DNA from: Lytechinus pictus
Lineage: Eukaryota; Echinodermata; Echinoidea; Temnopleuroida; Toxopneustidae
DNA length: 64,000 nucleotides
Direction of reading: 5' to 3'
Assembly: GCF_037042905.1 (NCBI RefSeq)
Contig: NC_087251.1
Span: 45,532,873-45,596,872, forward strand
Below the pieces are notes generated by a model, which was not told the origin of the DNA, searched no databases, and worked only from the letters and a program-made list of their open reading frames with translations. Position numbers and translations under genes: made by a program. How positions within the stretch are numbered: the first letter of the stretch is position 1; every line of letters starts with the position of its first letter. This document shows, one piece after another, positions 44,943 to 56,390 of the stretch.

Positions 44943-46217
44943 TAAAGAGCGAAATGATATTCCTTTGATTTACAATGCTATGTATGTTTAAATTGTCACT
45001 TCCCACTCTATATTTTGGTGTTAATTGTTTCTGATGTTAGATATTTTGTATTTTTGATGTTGTTTGTTGTTGTTGTTCATAGTTATCTTGACATGTATTT
45101 TAAACTGCAGGGCGCCTTTGTAAAGCAGTTTTAAGAACTGAACAGGCCTACCCTGCAGTATAAAATAAATAAAACAAAATAAATAAATAAATAAATAAAT
45201 AAATAAGAGGAGTAAGCTGAAATTTATGTCAAGAGTTAAAGATGTCAGCTGTCAAAATATCAGATAAAAATAATAAACAGATGTATGTTTTGATTAATCC
45301 AGAAAGGAGGTACACCTACGGTAGAAAAAAATCATGACAAAAGTGAAAATTTGTAACAGGTAAAAATGTCAGAGGAAGATTTTGTTTTTCTCAAAGGCTT
45401 CTGTCCACTGCATAAAAATGTTGATTTGAATCAATAGAGAAAAATCAAAGAAGAATATAGTGATGAATATTTCATCAAAATAGGATGTTATAAGAAAGTT
45501 AGGACATTTTAAAGTTTTGCTTATTTTTCTCCAAACAGTAATATGCACAACTCAGGGATATGCAAACAAGAGTTGATGATATGTCCCTCACTCACCATTT
45601 TTGTTTCTGTTTGAATTACACTATATTTCATTTTTCATATATTTGACTATAAGGACCAACTTGACTGAACCATGAAATGTTAAAATAATGATAATTCCAC
45701 ATGTTGCGTGAGGAGAAAACTTTGTTTCACAGGTAAATGAGGAGCAAATTAGAATATTTCATATAATAAAATACAAAAGGAATAGTGAGTGACGTCATCA
45801 GTCCCCTCATTTGGATACAGACCAGGATGTGCATATAACTGTTCTGTGAAATTACGCGAAACTTCAAAATGTCATAACTTTGTTACGTCTGATTTGATGA
45901 AATGTTCAGTGCTATGCTTGTTGGATTATTCTCTTTTTATTAAAAAAACACTTTTTTTTTGGGGGGGGGGTGGACTTGTCCTTTAAAGGCGAAATTCACC
46001 TTGAAAATAAGTTGGTTTTGATGAAAGTAGATAAAATTGAGAAAACTATTAGTGAAGGTTTGATTAAAATCTGTCAATGAATGAGAGATTTATGAAATAT
46101 TGAAGTTTTGTAAAGTCATTTGTGAGTAGCTTCCACATGTATCATGTTATATATTTTAACAGAACATAGTGAATAAAAATATTTTTCAATAAGGGGGCGA
46201 CAAATGATGTGTCTAAT

Positions 46218-46254
46218 CAAGGAGATATCACCTCTAAGAGGTGATATCTCCTTG
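46218..46254. repeat. Near-perfect 37-bp palindrome with 7-bp flanking repeats
   Basis: Arms of 18 nt (CAAGGAGATATCACCTCT and its inverse) meet around a single A. GTCTAAT flanks it on both sides. It is conserved in the second duplication unit at 49117-49153, where the left GTCTAAT is partly lost. Confidence 0.85.
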
Positions 46255-46683
46255 GTCTAATGATATATCCATTCCACAAAATATGAAATCACTTTATTTT
46301 TATGTGACATTAAAAAAAAATTGTATCACATGACATAAGGAGTTGTCTACGACATCACAAATTTTCACATGAGTTTAAAGATTCTGAACATAAAATCTTT
46401 AAAAATATTCATCTCCAGTTTTTCTGATTTTATGAAAACAATTTGTTAGGATGAACGTCCCCTTTAAGTAGGCTTCTAATGTCAGATGAAGGTTTCAATA
46501 TGGATCTGCCAAATTGCTTACAATAGAAATAACCATTTTAATTTTAGTTATAAAATAAAAAATCTATAAGGATTTTATACATAGGTTCATGTGAGACACG
46601 ATTTTTCATGATTTTGTATAAGGTGTTTTGCAACAGTTTCTAGAAAAATACATTTGTTTTTTCCATTTCACAGAGATGGTTTC

Positions 46684-46840
46684 AGGGCCCCATAGCATAA
46701 AAGTTATCATTATGGTAACTCAAATGGTAACTACCACAGAATCCTTGATTTAGATTGGCTGATTAGCATTGTTACCATGGTAGTTACCATTTGATGGAAA
46801 AGTTACTATAATAGTAACTTTTATGCAACGGAGCCCTGAT
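46684..46840. repeat. CAGGG..CATAAAAG palindromic MITE with central GATTGGCTG
   Basis: CAGGGCCCCATAGCATAAAA at the left pairs with TTTTATGCAACGGAGCCCTG at the right. Inner arms include GTTACCATGGTAGTTACC. The second duplication unit carries the same element at 49565-49709. Confidence 0.8.
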
Positions 46841-47347
46841 ATCCCTCTATATTCAGTATAACATTTTTCTGAGGTTAATTGGCACGCAGGTTGTCTGGGA
46901 CAAAGTCTACGAAATTCTATATTAATTTATTTCATGCCAATCGCTATTAATTGATTATGCGTAATTAGTATGCAAACTCATACTTTTTCCTCTAACTCGA
47001 TAATTAAAGCACCAAATGTCTACATCTTTGGTGTAGAAACTCTTTGTTGGGTTCTTAGCAAATGTGCATGACATGACACTTGCGACATCAGATCAATTTA
47101 TGTATTATATTGTTTTTTTGCAATTTCTTACGCATTTTTTCTTTTTTACTTTTTGTTTTTCATTGTTTTTTTCTATGAACTTTTGAGATCATAAATAGCA
47201 TTAAATAAATCCATTTAGACCAGCAAAACTAAAAATAATCATACATTTATGATTTTTGGTTGAAAACACAACACGAAATCACATTCTTGAGCAATTTTTG
47301 GTCTGACATGCACTTACAAAAATGTTACGTAATTTCAGAACCGCGTA

Positions 47348-50245
47348 TAGAGAATAGGAGGAAAAGGAGGAGGAATATGATTAGAAGAAAGAGAATGGGA
47401 GGAGAAAGGGAAGGAGAGAAGGGGATAAGAAAAAAAATGATAACAGAAGGAGAAGGAGGAATAGGACAAGGAGAAAGAGAATGAAAAAAGGAGAAGAAAA
47501 ATAAGAGGAGTAAGGTATGAGAGGAGAAGATGATGATAAAAAGGGGGAAGAGGAAGAAGAAAACAAATTAAATAAAAAGGAGGTGAAGAGGATGAACAGA
47601 ATAATTTAGAAGAGATAGAGTGAAGAAGAGGGAGGAGAAAGTAAACAGGAGTGGAAGAGGATGACGAGAAGGGGACCAGATGTGCACTGACAAAGATTGT
47701 GACTTTGCCTTTCAATTTTTATAGAGCTATCATCTGTTTTATTCTGTTTGTTTATAATGGTATTTTACGACCAGTCATTATTCTTATGTATAAACAAAAC
47801 GTCTTCACTTATAAAACAATGAAAGCGTGAAGCATGAGCTGGACTTTTTTTTTTGGGGGGGGGGGGGTGTTGAAATAGTGACCTGCAAGTTGCCAATTCT
47901 TGCCTCCTTATTTTCTTCCATTTCTTTTCTTCCTCCTATTTTTTTTTCGCCCTTCCCTTTTATTCCCCCTTTTGTTCTCTTTAAACCTCTGAAAATTGGG
48001 GGCAAAATATAATTTTGCCCCCCCCCCCACAAAAAAAATTCCAGCTACAAACAAGCCAGGCAGTCAGACCAGCATGCTCCAAATTCATGAGTTGTCGGTT
48101 GTAATTCTACTGGTTCAAATGTTGAGATGGTGTTCAAGAGGAGTTAGCTGAAATTTATGTCAAGAGTTAAAGATTTCAGTTGTCAAAATATCAGATAAAA
48201 ATAATAAACAGATGTATGTTTTAATTAATCCAGAAAGAAAAAAAATCATGACAAAAATGAAAATTTGTAACAGGTAAAAATGTCAGAGGAAGATTTTGTA
48301 TTTCTCCAAGGCTTCTGTCCACTACATAAAAATGTTGATTTGAATCAATAGAGAAAAATCAAACAAGAATATAGTGATGAAAATTTCATCAAAATAGGAT
48401 GTTATAAGAAAGTAAGGACGTTTTAAAGTTTTGCTTATTTTTCTCAAAACAGTAATATGCACAACTCAGGGATATGCAAACAAGAGTTGATATGTCCCTC
48501 ACTCACTATTTTTGTTTCTGTTTGAATTACACTATATTTCATTTTTTATATATTTGACTATAAGGACCAACTTGACTGAACCATGAAATGTTAAAATAAT
48601 GATAATTCCACATGTTGCGTGAGGAGAAAACTTTGTTTCACAGGTAAATAGGAGCAAATTAGAATATTTCATATAATAAAATACAAAAGGAATAGTGACT
48701 TCATCAGTCCCCTCATTTGCATACCGACCAGGATGTGCATATAACTGTTTTGTGAAATTACGCGAAACTTCAAAATTTCATAACTTTGTTACGTCTGATT
48801 TTGATGAAATGTTCAGTGCTACGCTTGTTGGATTTTTCTCTTTTTATAAAAAAGCAACTTTTTTTTGGGGGGGTGGACTTGTCCTTTAAAGGTGAAGTTC
48901 ACCTTGAAAATAAGTTGGTTTTGATGAAGTAGATAAAATTGAGAAAACTATAAGTGAAGGTTTGATTAAAATCTGTCAATGAAGAAGAGATTTATAAAAT
49001 ATTGAAGTTGTGTAAAGTCATTTGCGAGTAGCTTCCACAGTATCATGTGATATATTTTAACAGCACATAGTGAATAAAAATATTTTTCTTCAATAAGGGG
49101 GCGACATATGATGTGTCAAGGAGATATCACCTCTAAGAGGTGATATCTCCTTGGTCTAATGATATATCCATTCCACAAAATATGAAATCACTTTCTTTTT
49201 TATGTGACATTAAAAAAAAGTTATATCACATGACATAAGGAGTTGTCTAAGACATCACAAAATCAAGAGTTTAAAGTTTCTTAACATAAAATCTTAAAAA
49301 ATATTCATCTCCAGTTTTTCTGATTTTATGAAAACAATTTGTTAGGGTGAATCCCCTCTAATGTCAGATAAAGGTTTTTATATGGATCTGCCAAATACTT
49401 ATAATAGAAATAACCATTTTAATTTTAGTTATAAAATAAAAAATCTCTATAAGGATTTTATACACAGGTTCATGTGAGACCCATTTTTCATGATTTTGTA
49501 TAAGGTGTTTTGCAACAGTTTCTAGAAAAATACATTTGTTTTTTCCATTTCACAGAGATGGTTTCAGGGCCCCGTTGCATAAAAGTTATCATTATGGTAA
49601 CTACCACGGAATCCTTGATTTAGATTGGCTGATTAGCATTGTTACCATGGTAGTTACAATTTGATGGAAAAGTTACTATAATAGTAACTTTTATGCAACG
49701 GAGCCCTGATATCCCTCTATATTCAGTATAGCATTTTTCTGAGGTTAATTGGCACGCAGGTTGTCTGGGACAAAGTCTACAGATTTCTATATTAATTTAT
49801 TTCATGCCAATTGCTATTAATTGATTATGCTAATTTATGCATAATTAGTATGCAAAATCATACTTTTTCCTCTAACTCGATAATTAAAGCACCAAATGTC
49901 TACATCTTTGGTGTAGAAACTCTCTGTGGTGTTCTTAGCAAATGTGCATGAAAAACTTGCGACATGAGATCAATTTCTTAAGCATTATATTGTTTTTTTG
50001 CAATTTCTTATGTATTTCTTTGTTTTTTCTTACTTTTTGTTTTTCATTGTTTTTTTCTGTGAATTTTGTCGGGGACTCTTCTGAAATCATAAATAGCATT
50101 AAATAAATCCATTTAGACCAGCAAAACTGAAAATAATCATACATTTATGATTTTTGGTTGAAAACACAACACGAAATCACATTCTTGAGCAATTTTTGGT
50201 CTGAAATGCACTTACAAAAATGTTACGTAATTTCAGAACCGCGTA
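47348..50245. repeat. Tandem segmental duplication, unit 2 (empty site)
   Basis: This is the 2.9-kb copy of unit 1 without the retrotransposon. Small indels and substitutions separate the copies. The pre-insertion site lies at 48121-48143. Confidence 0.9.
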
Positions 50246-50249
50246 CCCG

Positions 50250-51095
50250 GGCGATGCAAATTTGGTCTCAAAAGATGTGCAAGACTTGAAAGTAAAAAGT
50301 CAGTCAGTGAGTGGCGCGGTCAAAAAAATTTGCATGGTGAAAATATTGCGCGAATCATTGGGGGGGGGGGGCCTCCAAGGCCTAGATTGAGTTAAAGCAT
50401 AAGGTTGTTTAGCATGAAGTTTATTGAGGAAAGAATTTTATTTCATGTTTATTTCATTGAAATGATTTAATTTTAGTGTAAGGTTTTTAGTATTTCAAGG
50501 TGGTTTAAGTAGAAGTTTTTTAAAAATATAATGTGTCTGTATGTACAAGGTTTTGAAGCATATGTAAAACTTAAATCCATATGCTGAAAAAACCTTATAC
50601 TTACAGCTTTATATTTATTGCCTAATGCTGACAAAATTACAGGTATAAACTTGTGCGGAATAACATATGCATTAAACTTAAAATCTTCTGCTTTAAAACC
50701 TTTAAGTATGGCATGACATTCTTGGCAACGAAATTTGACTTTGGGGGGATATCATGAGCGTGTTTTAAATGAAAATAAAACCTTGAATTCATAAAGATGA
50801 TCATCAAACATTGTAAACATTACAAATAAATACCATCCGAAAAAATACATTTCATTTCAGCATTTCATTTATTCATTTCTTTCATATTCAGCATACACAT
50901 GCACTTTAAGTAACAGACAAATCACTTGTGATTTCACATAAACCATGATTTTCATATGTTTTCCATATATCTTCTTTTTATTTCTTTTCTCACATTTGGA
51001 GATGGTTTTCAGACAATTTGATCTACAAATCACACATAACTACATCATAATGGTTCATGAGAATAAAAGATTACAGAAAGAGGGTGAAAGGAGAC
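50250..51095. other. Non-coding flank, no feature recognised
   Basis: AT-rich DNA between the duplication and the next palindromic repeats, with TTTCATTTCAG runs near 50850-50880. It may include the CCDC88 3' flank. No coding or RNA gene is visible. Confidence 0.4.
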
Positions 51096-51099
51096 CAGG

Positions 51100-51615
51100 G
51101 CCCCGTCTTACAAAGAGTTACAATTGATCCAATCAATCGTAACTCTATGGAAATCTATCAGTGTCATAATTTTTCTACAGGAAATGTGCAAAATGTCCTT
51201 TGAAAACAAAGGAGAACACACCAAACTGTCAAGAAATCAATGAATTTATGGATATACATTCATATGTAGAGAATTTTTATTAGCAAACATGCATTTTATG
51301 ACTTTGCTTGCTTTCCATAGTTGCGATCAAACGGATCAATCACAACTCTTTGAAAGACGGGTCCCAGGGCCCTGTTTTACAAAGAGTTGTGATTGATCCC
51401 ATCAACTACAAATATGGAAAGCCAGCAATGCCAAAATCGAACACACAAGTGTATTCAAATTGGTTTCTCATTCGATGTTTTGACAATTCAGTGTGCCCCT
51501 CGTTGTTCACAAAGGACACTGTGCGGATTATTTCCTGTAAGAAAAACTTAGACAATGATGGATTTCCAGTTGAGGTTGATTGAATCAATTATAACATCTT
51601 TGTAAGATGGGAACC
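51100..51615. repeat. Two adjacent CAGGG..ACAAAGAGTT palindromic MITEs
   Basis: The first (51100-51366) has CAGGGCCCCGTCTTACAAAG against the inverted CTTTGAAAGACGGGTCCCAG. The second (51366-51615) begins CAGGGCCCTGTTTTACAAAG and ends CATCTTTGTAAGATGGGAAC. They share terminal words and the GTTGTGATTGATC arm. Confidence 0.7.
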
Positions 51616-51619
51616 TGGC

Positions 51620-54130
51620 TTTTCTTACAAATATGTCAAATCAATTGCAGTCAATTACAACTTCATGTTATACACAGCTGATATTTTGTTTGTCAAATTG
51701 GGGAAGGGCCCATGAAAAATTGAATAAATCATGATGTTTTTTATGTTAAAATTTGTAGGTTTTTTTTTACATGAAATTATACCAATTGAAGACGATTATG
51801 AGAAGTAGGCACTGTTGTCTACAAAATAGTTGAGATATCAGAGAGAAAATTGATAAAAATCATATAGGAAATATCCTATATCCAATTCGACACTGTGCTT
51901 CTTATTATGAATACATACGATCCGTGGAATATTTCATAGAACATATAGTGATTCTCAACCCAAAGTGCTTGCATCTGATTGGCTCAGAGTAAATACGTCA
52001 GTAAAACTCACTCATCATTGGTTATTGGTCATGGTGTTAATAAACTTATTTTATTATGGCAGTATGGTCTAAAGATAATTTTTTTTGAGAAATCTATTTT
52101 TCAATATTTATGACCTGGCAAGTAAGATAAAAAAAAGAAAATACATGTACATGTTTGGGGATTTTGGTCTGCATCATATCATATTATGAACTACAAAGTG
52201 GAAGATTTCATAAATTGTTCCTTGGTATGCCATTCCATGGGAGCAAATACTGTCATAAATTCTCTGATTTTTTTATAAAAAATGCAATGATTTTGTAATA
52301 TTGCTCTGCAAATTAAGTAAAAGAAAAGAATAAAATCAAACTATAGTTTCTGAAGACTTTCTTTCAACAATACACAAGTTCTGTCACCACTCCAACTCAT
52401 ATACTCAAATGCTTTCTATTTTATAGATATTTTGAAAAAAATATGTACATTTCTCTCGCAATAGTTTCATAATATTCTGCTAAAGCACATATAGAAAGAA
52501 CAAATATTTACACAACATAATATTGATAGAAAACAAAAATGGAATTTCACAGGATGTACATAATAAAATATTTCAAAACACATAAAAATGACAAATACAA
52601 AAATAATGCTGCCCTGAAAAAATCATTCACGATTCAGAATCTATATTTTTTTTCTTCTAAAAATGAAAGCATCGTATCAGGTTGAACGGCAACTTATATG
52701 ACAAAAAAAATCTTCAATATTTCTTGATTTTCATGATTTGGGCTTTTAAATACACATATTATTGGATTTCGAATGGGTAATTTAGGGATCATAATTCGTG
52801 ATTTGCCTTGTTTTATTTGATGAGAAAAATATTTCAATTAATTGGAGTTCTGAAAGAAGTACACATACACATGGCACTATTCAAACTAATACTTGGTAAA
52901 TTCCTAGACTTAAACCAAGACAAAGAAATTTAAAAAAAGGCAATACAGCAAAACCCATCGTGGGCTGACAAGAATTGCGGCACATAAATAACAAAGTCAA
53001 TCATACTATAAATAATAATGCAAATTGAAATATTTAAAATGTAAAACTAAAAACACTGGAAAAAAAAATACAGAAGAGGTATACGTGAACAACAAATAAG
53101 CAATATTGTCAACAAAATAATTTTAAAACACGAATAATAGTAATGGATTGTCAAAGTATTTTGATTGATTGATCAAAAGGAAGGATATGAGCAATCGTTA
53201 TAATTTTAAACATGGGTAAGTAACTTCTGAAGGTTTTCATGGCAAAGAAAGACCGAGTGCCAAAGTTTCACCGTATACATGTTTTGGTCCTGAAAAGGAC
53301 CACCCAAACTCGGCGTTCCGAAAAAAGTGTTCTTAACATGGCATGAGACAAAGCCATGCAAGCAATTTAGTTAAGATATCTTAAAAGATGAAACAAAGAC
53401 AAAAATATTTTTCAAAACAAGAAAGTATCCCCAAAAAGTATCTGGAGGATAAAAAATTAGCACGGTTAGCACCTAAAAATGTCTTGTGTAGTTCATTAAA
53501 CAGTCAAAATCATTTTTTCTTTCAATTTCCATAGATTCCATAGATATAATGAATCTTCTTGATTGTGTATTGATTTCAAAGCGAAGAAATAATTTGTGAT
53601 TTTAAACTTATATCTTGAAAGCACTCGTATCTATTTACCATGTTGGATGAACTTGGAATGGATAGAAAGAAGAAGTATGAACCTCACTGTGTCAGAGTGA
53701 AAGTGCGTGCTGGTAACAAATATAATGCAACTTATACTTTGTTACATTAATAAAAGACAGCCAATTTTTCTCAGGTTTTAGCAAAAATCCTGCTCATCTC
53801 CTTACCGGTACTTCCCCTTTTCTGCATTGGCAAAACAATGTGGGGTGGGAAGGTGTGGAGTGAAATAATGGATTCTTTCCCACAAGTATAACATTTGAAA
53901 ACAAAATATAAACAAATAATTCATAAAAAGCATTCACCATGTGCAATCTGAACATGGCTGACTCAGAATATAGAGGAGCAAGCTTTTACTCATACACCAT
54001 GTACCAACATTCCATAATGTTGACAAAAAGACTGGCATTGGTTGTAATGGGGTACCACATTCCAAGACAGAATGAATGTGTGTCCTCATGACTCCACATG
54101 AATAGAAGAATGAAAGAAGAAGCTTCGAAG
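51620..54130. other. Non-coding AT-rich stretch, possible CCDC88 3' UTR or flank
   Basis: No open frame with recognisable similarity and no clear repeat beyond short AT-rich runs. Its place downstream of the CCDC88 stop means part could be a long 3' UTR, but no polyadenylation site could be assigned. Confidence 0.35.
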
Positions 54131-54139
54131 ACACTGGCA

Positions 54140-54189
54140 AGCACAAAGGTTTAGCAATGGTCGTAGCACAAAGGTTTAGCAATGGTCGT
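54140..54189. repeat. Two perfect 25-bp tandem repeats
   Basis: A 25-nt unit beginning AGCACAAAGGTTTAGC is repeated exactly at 54140 and 54165. Confidence 0.9.
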
Positions 54190-54343
54190 AGCACAATGAT
54201 TGATCACATAGACTACAATACATCATCGATCATTAAAATCAAGGATACGATCAATTACTAAGCCTTGTGTTACAGGCCCCAGGTAGGTAGCATACTTGGA
54301 AAGCCTCGTCAGGAGAGGAAAAATTTATGACAAGCAAAACAGG

Positions 54344-54559
54344 GGGGTGTTTCACAAAGATTTAAGTATGACTTAGAGTCGTACTTAAATACCGAGTTAA
54401 GTACAGTATGAAAAGCTTGACCACATTGGTCAGATCGTGTCATGAGGACGCGCACTACTGCGTATCTATCAATGAGATCGCGCGTTCCATGTAATGTACC
54501 CATTGACATTTTTAAGAGCGATTTAAGTCATACCTAAATCTTTGTGAAACACCCCCCAG
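54344..54559. repeat. GGGGTGTTTCACAAAG palindromic MITE
   Basis: CAGGGGGGTGTTTCACAAAG at the left and CTTTGTGAAACACCCCCCAG at the right are exact inverts over about 18 nt. Arms continue through TTTAAGTATGACTTA / TAAGTCATACCTAAA. The centre has ATTGG. Confidence 0.85.
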
Positions 54560-54827
54560 GTCATGGAAATAAAATAGCTACACATATTGTTATTGGTAAA
54601 TCAGTTCCATCAAATTGAATGGATCTATCTATTTGAAGACATTGGTTCTTTCTTGTTTATATACTACATGATATAATAACTCTCTGGTGTGGAAATGTAT
54701 ATCATTACAAGGTGAACTATATTTTGTTCCATCATTGATACCATACCATAATGCATATGCTGATTAATACAATAAATTACCGATTGGTCCACATCTGCCT
54801 TTCCTACTTTCTGTTTCGGTGTTTGGT

Positions 54828-55140
54828 CTCACCCAAATTAATCCAATCCTAATTTGTCTACAACCTGTTTATCTACTATTCATTTGGTCTAATTGCCATT
54901 TAGCCCTGTTACCATTTGTCTAATTTCCGTTTAGGCGAGATACTTATTTAATCCAATATCCGCTTGGTCTAATGACACTTGGTCTATATGGTAAAATCAA
55001 GTGTTTATGAACCAAATTATGGAGCGGACATTAGATTACAAGGGCATTGGACTAAATGAGAAATAAACTAAGTGGGTATTAGACTAAACGTGGTGTAGAC
55101 CACACAGCAGTTAGACCAAATTGTTAGACTAAATTGGTTT
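54828..55140. repeat. TTGGTCTAAT minisatellite in a palindromic layout
   Basis: Degenerate 20-nt units with TTTGGTCTAATNNCCATTTA occupy the left half (54828-54990). Their inverse (ATTAGACTAAA, TTAGACCAAAT) fills the right half (55020-55140). Confidence 0.7.
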
Positions 55141-55628
55141 TGCCCATGTTGAATAAAATTATCTGAGAAGTAGATATACTGCTTGCAGAACGAGTGAAAG
55201 AATTAGCCATTCAAGCGGGTGCCGTATTGAAGGGCAGACATTATCGTAACACGCCCTAGAGTACACAATGAAAATAACAAAACAATTACTGTCTCATGAG
55301 ATACATTTCACTCTAGAAAATTGTAATACTAAACTTATGTGACTTTTAGAAAATCTGAATACCATGATCTATCAAATGGTACATGTCCAAAGTTGTGCAA
55401 ATCACATGGAATCATCATCAAATTTACTTTACTGTAAAAGGAGTTGTTTTGCACATTTCACAATAACAATACTTTGAATAGCTTTTTTTTATCTATTAGT
55501 CTTTGTCTATATACAACATCTCACACTGACATTAATGTAAACTTGCACAAACCAAGACAGATACATAAGTCTTCAGGCCACCTATAACCTATAAAGCTAA
55601 TTTATATATCTATTTGGTTAGAATACAC

Positions 55629-56390
55629 TCAGACACATCCATATTCATACCACACCGAGTTCTTTTTAGGAGGATCCTTTTCCTTATCCTCTTTAGAGGT
55701 TGCTGGTGTTGGTTTTGCTTTGAGAGTTTTCTCTGTGGCAGAGACGGGGCGAGACTTCGGGAGGGGTACGGGAGGTTTTCCGCTGGGGCCCTTGGTCTCT
55801 GCATTGCCAGCCGTTTTAGCCGGTGACCTTCTAACGTTAGAAGGGCTGGAATCCGGAGAACCAGCTATGTTGACGAGACGTAACCTAGCCTCAAGGTTTG
55901 CCAGGTTCTCTTTGGTCAACATGTCTTTTCCTAGAGGGCTCAATTGTTCGCTGGACTTGCTCATTTCCCTTGCCGCATTTTCAATGGGGATTGACTTGGC
56001 TTTGATGGGCACATTGTCAGGATAGTGTGGCTTTGGCTTTATCACCTTTGTACTCCCTTGGGAAGGTAAGGCATATGAAGCAGATGACTGAGATTTGTTG
56101 TCCTCCCGGGAATTCTGCTTGGTGTACGGCCGTGCCGTGTACGCAGATGAACCCAAAGCACCCTTACTACCGGGGACAGGCTGTTTCTCCCGCTTCGGCG
56201 ATCGGACAGTGACGATCTCCTCCTCCTCATCGTCCAGAACTTCAAACTCCACATCCTTGACAGTTCGCTTGCTGCTGTCGTTGACCGAATGAAGATCTCG
56301 TGTTACGGACGCCTCGATGGAATCCTCCGATCCGTACGTCTTGTGGGGTGCCGTTGCGACGGGGCCATCGACCTCAGTTGCTTGAGGGTG
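55629..56390 (-). CDS. CCDC88C: CCDC88 last coding exon
   Basis: A strong polypyrimidine tract and CTGCAG|CACCC acceptor open a 253-residue C-terminal segment that stays open to TGA at 55631-55629. The open frame continues upstream to 56501 through the tract, but that part looks intronic. Confidence 0.8.
   Translation of the reverse strand, partial: HPQATEVDGPVATAPHKTYGSEDSIEASVTRDLHSVNDSSKRTVKDVEFEVLDDEEEEIVTVRSPKREKQPVPGSKGALGSSAYTARPYTKQNSREDNKSQSSASYALPSQGSTKVIKPKPHYPDNVPIKAKSIPIENAAREMSKSSEQLSPLGKDMLTKENLANLEARLRLVNIAGSPDSSPSNVRRSPAKTAGNAETKGPSGKPPVPLPKSRPVSATEKTLKAKPTPATSKEDKEKDPPKKNSVWYEYGCV

Larger units (their letters stand above)
41257..45206 (+). mobile_element. CR1/L2-like non-LTR retrotransposon, 5'-truncated, ORF2 intact
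   Basis: The insert is bounded by comparison with the empty copy at 48121-48143: AGATGG|insert|GAGGAG versus AGATGG-TGTTCAA-GAGGAG. It starts inside ORF1, includes all of ORF2 and ends in an (AAAT)n tail at 45181-45206. The seven target bases TGTTCAA are missing and there is no target duplication. The 3' UTR (44943-45160) has a hairpin-like ACTGCAGGG...CCCTGCAGT pair. Confidence 0.9.
40500..47347. repeat. Tandem segmental duplication, unit 1 (with retroelement insert)
   Basis: Sequence 40500-41256 plus 45207-47347 is collinear and highly similar to 47348-50245. Shared landmarks are the purine tract, GATGTGCACTGACAAAGA, GAAAGCGTGAAGCATGAGCT, GTCCCTCACTCAC and the end motif TTTCAGAACCGCGTA. 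Both copies end with that motif. Confidence 0.9.
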
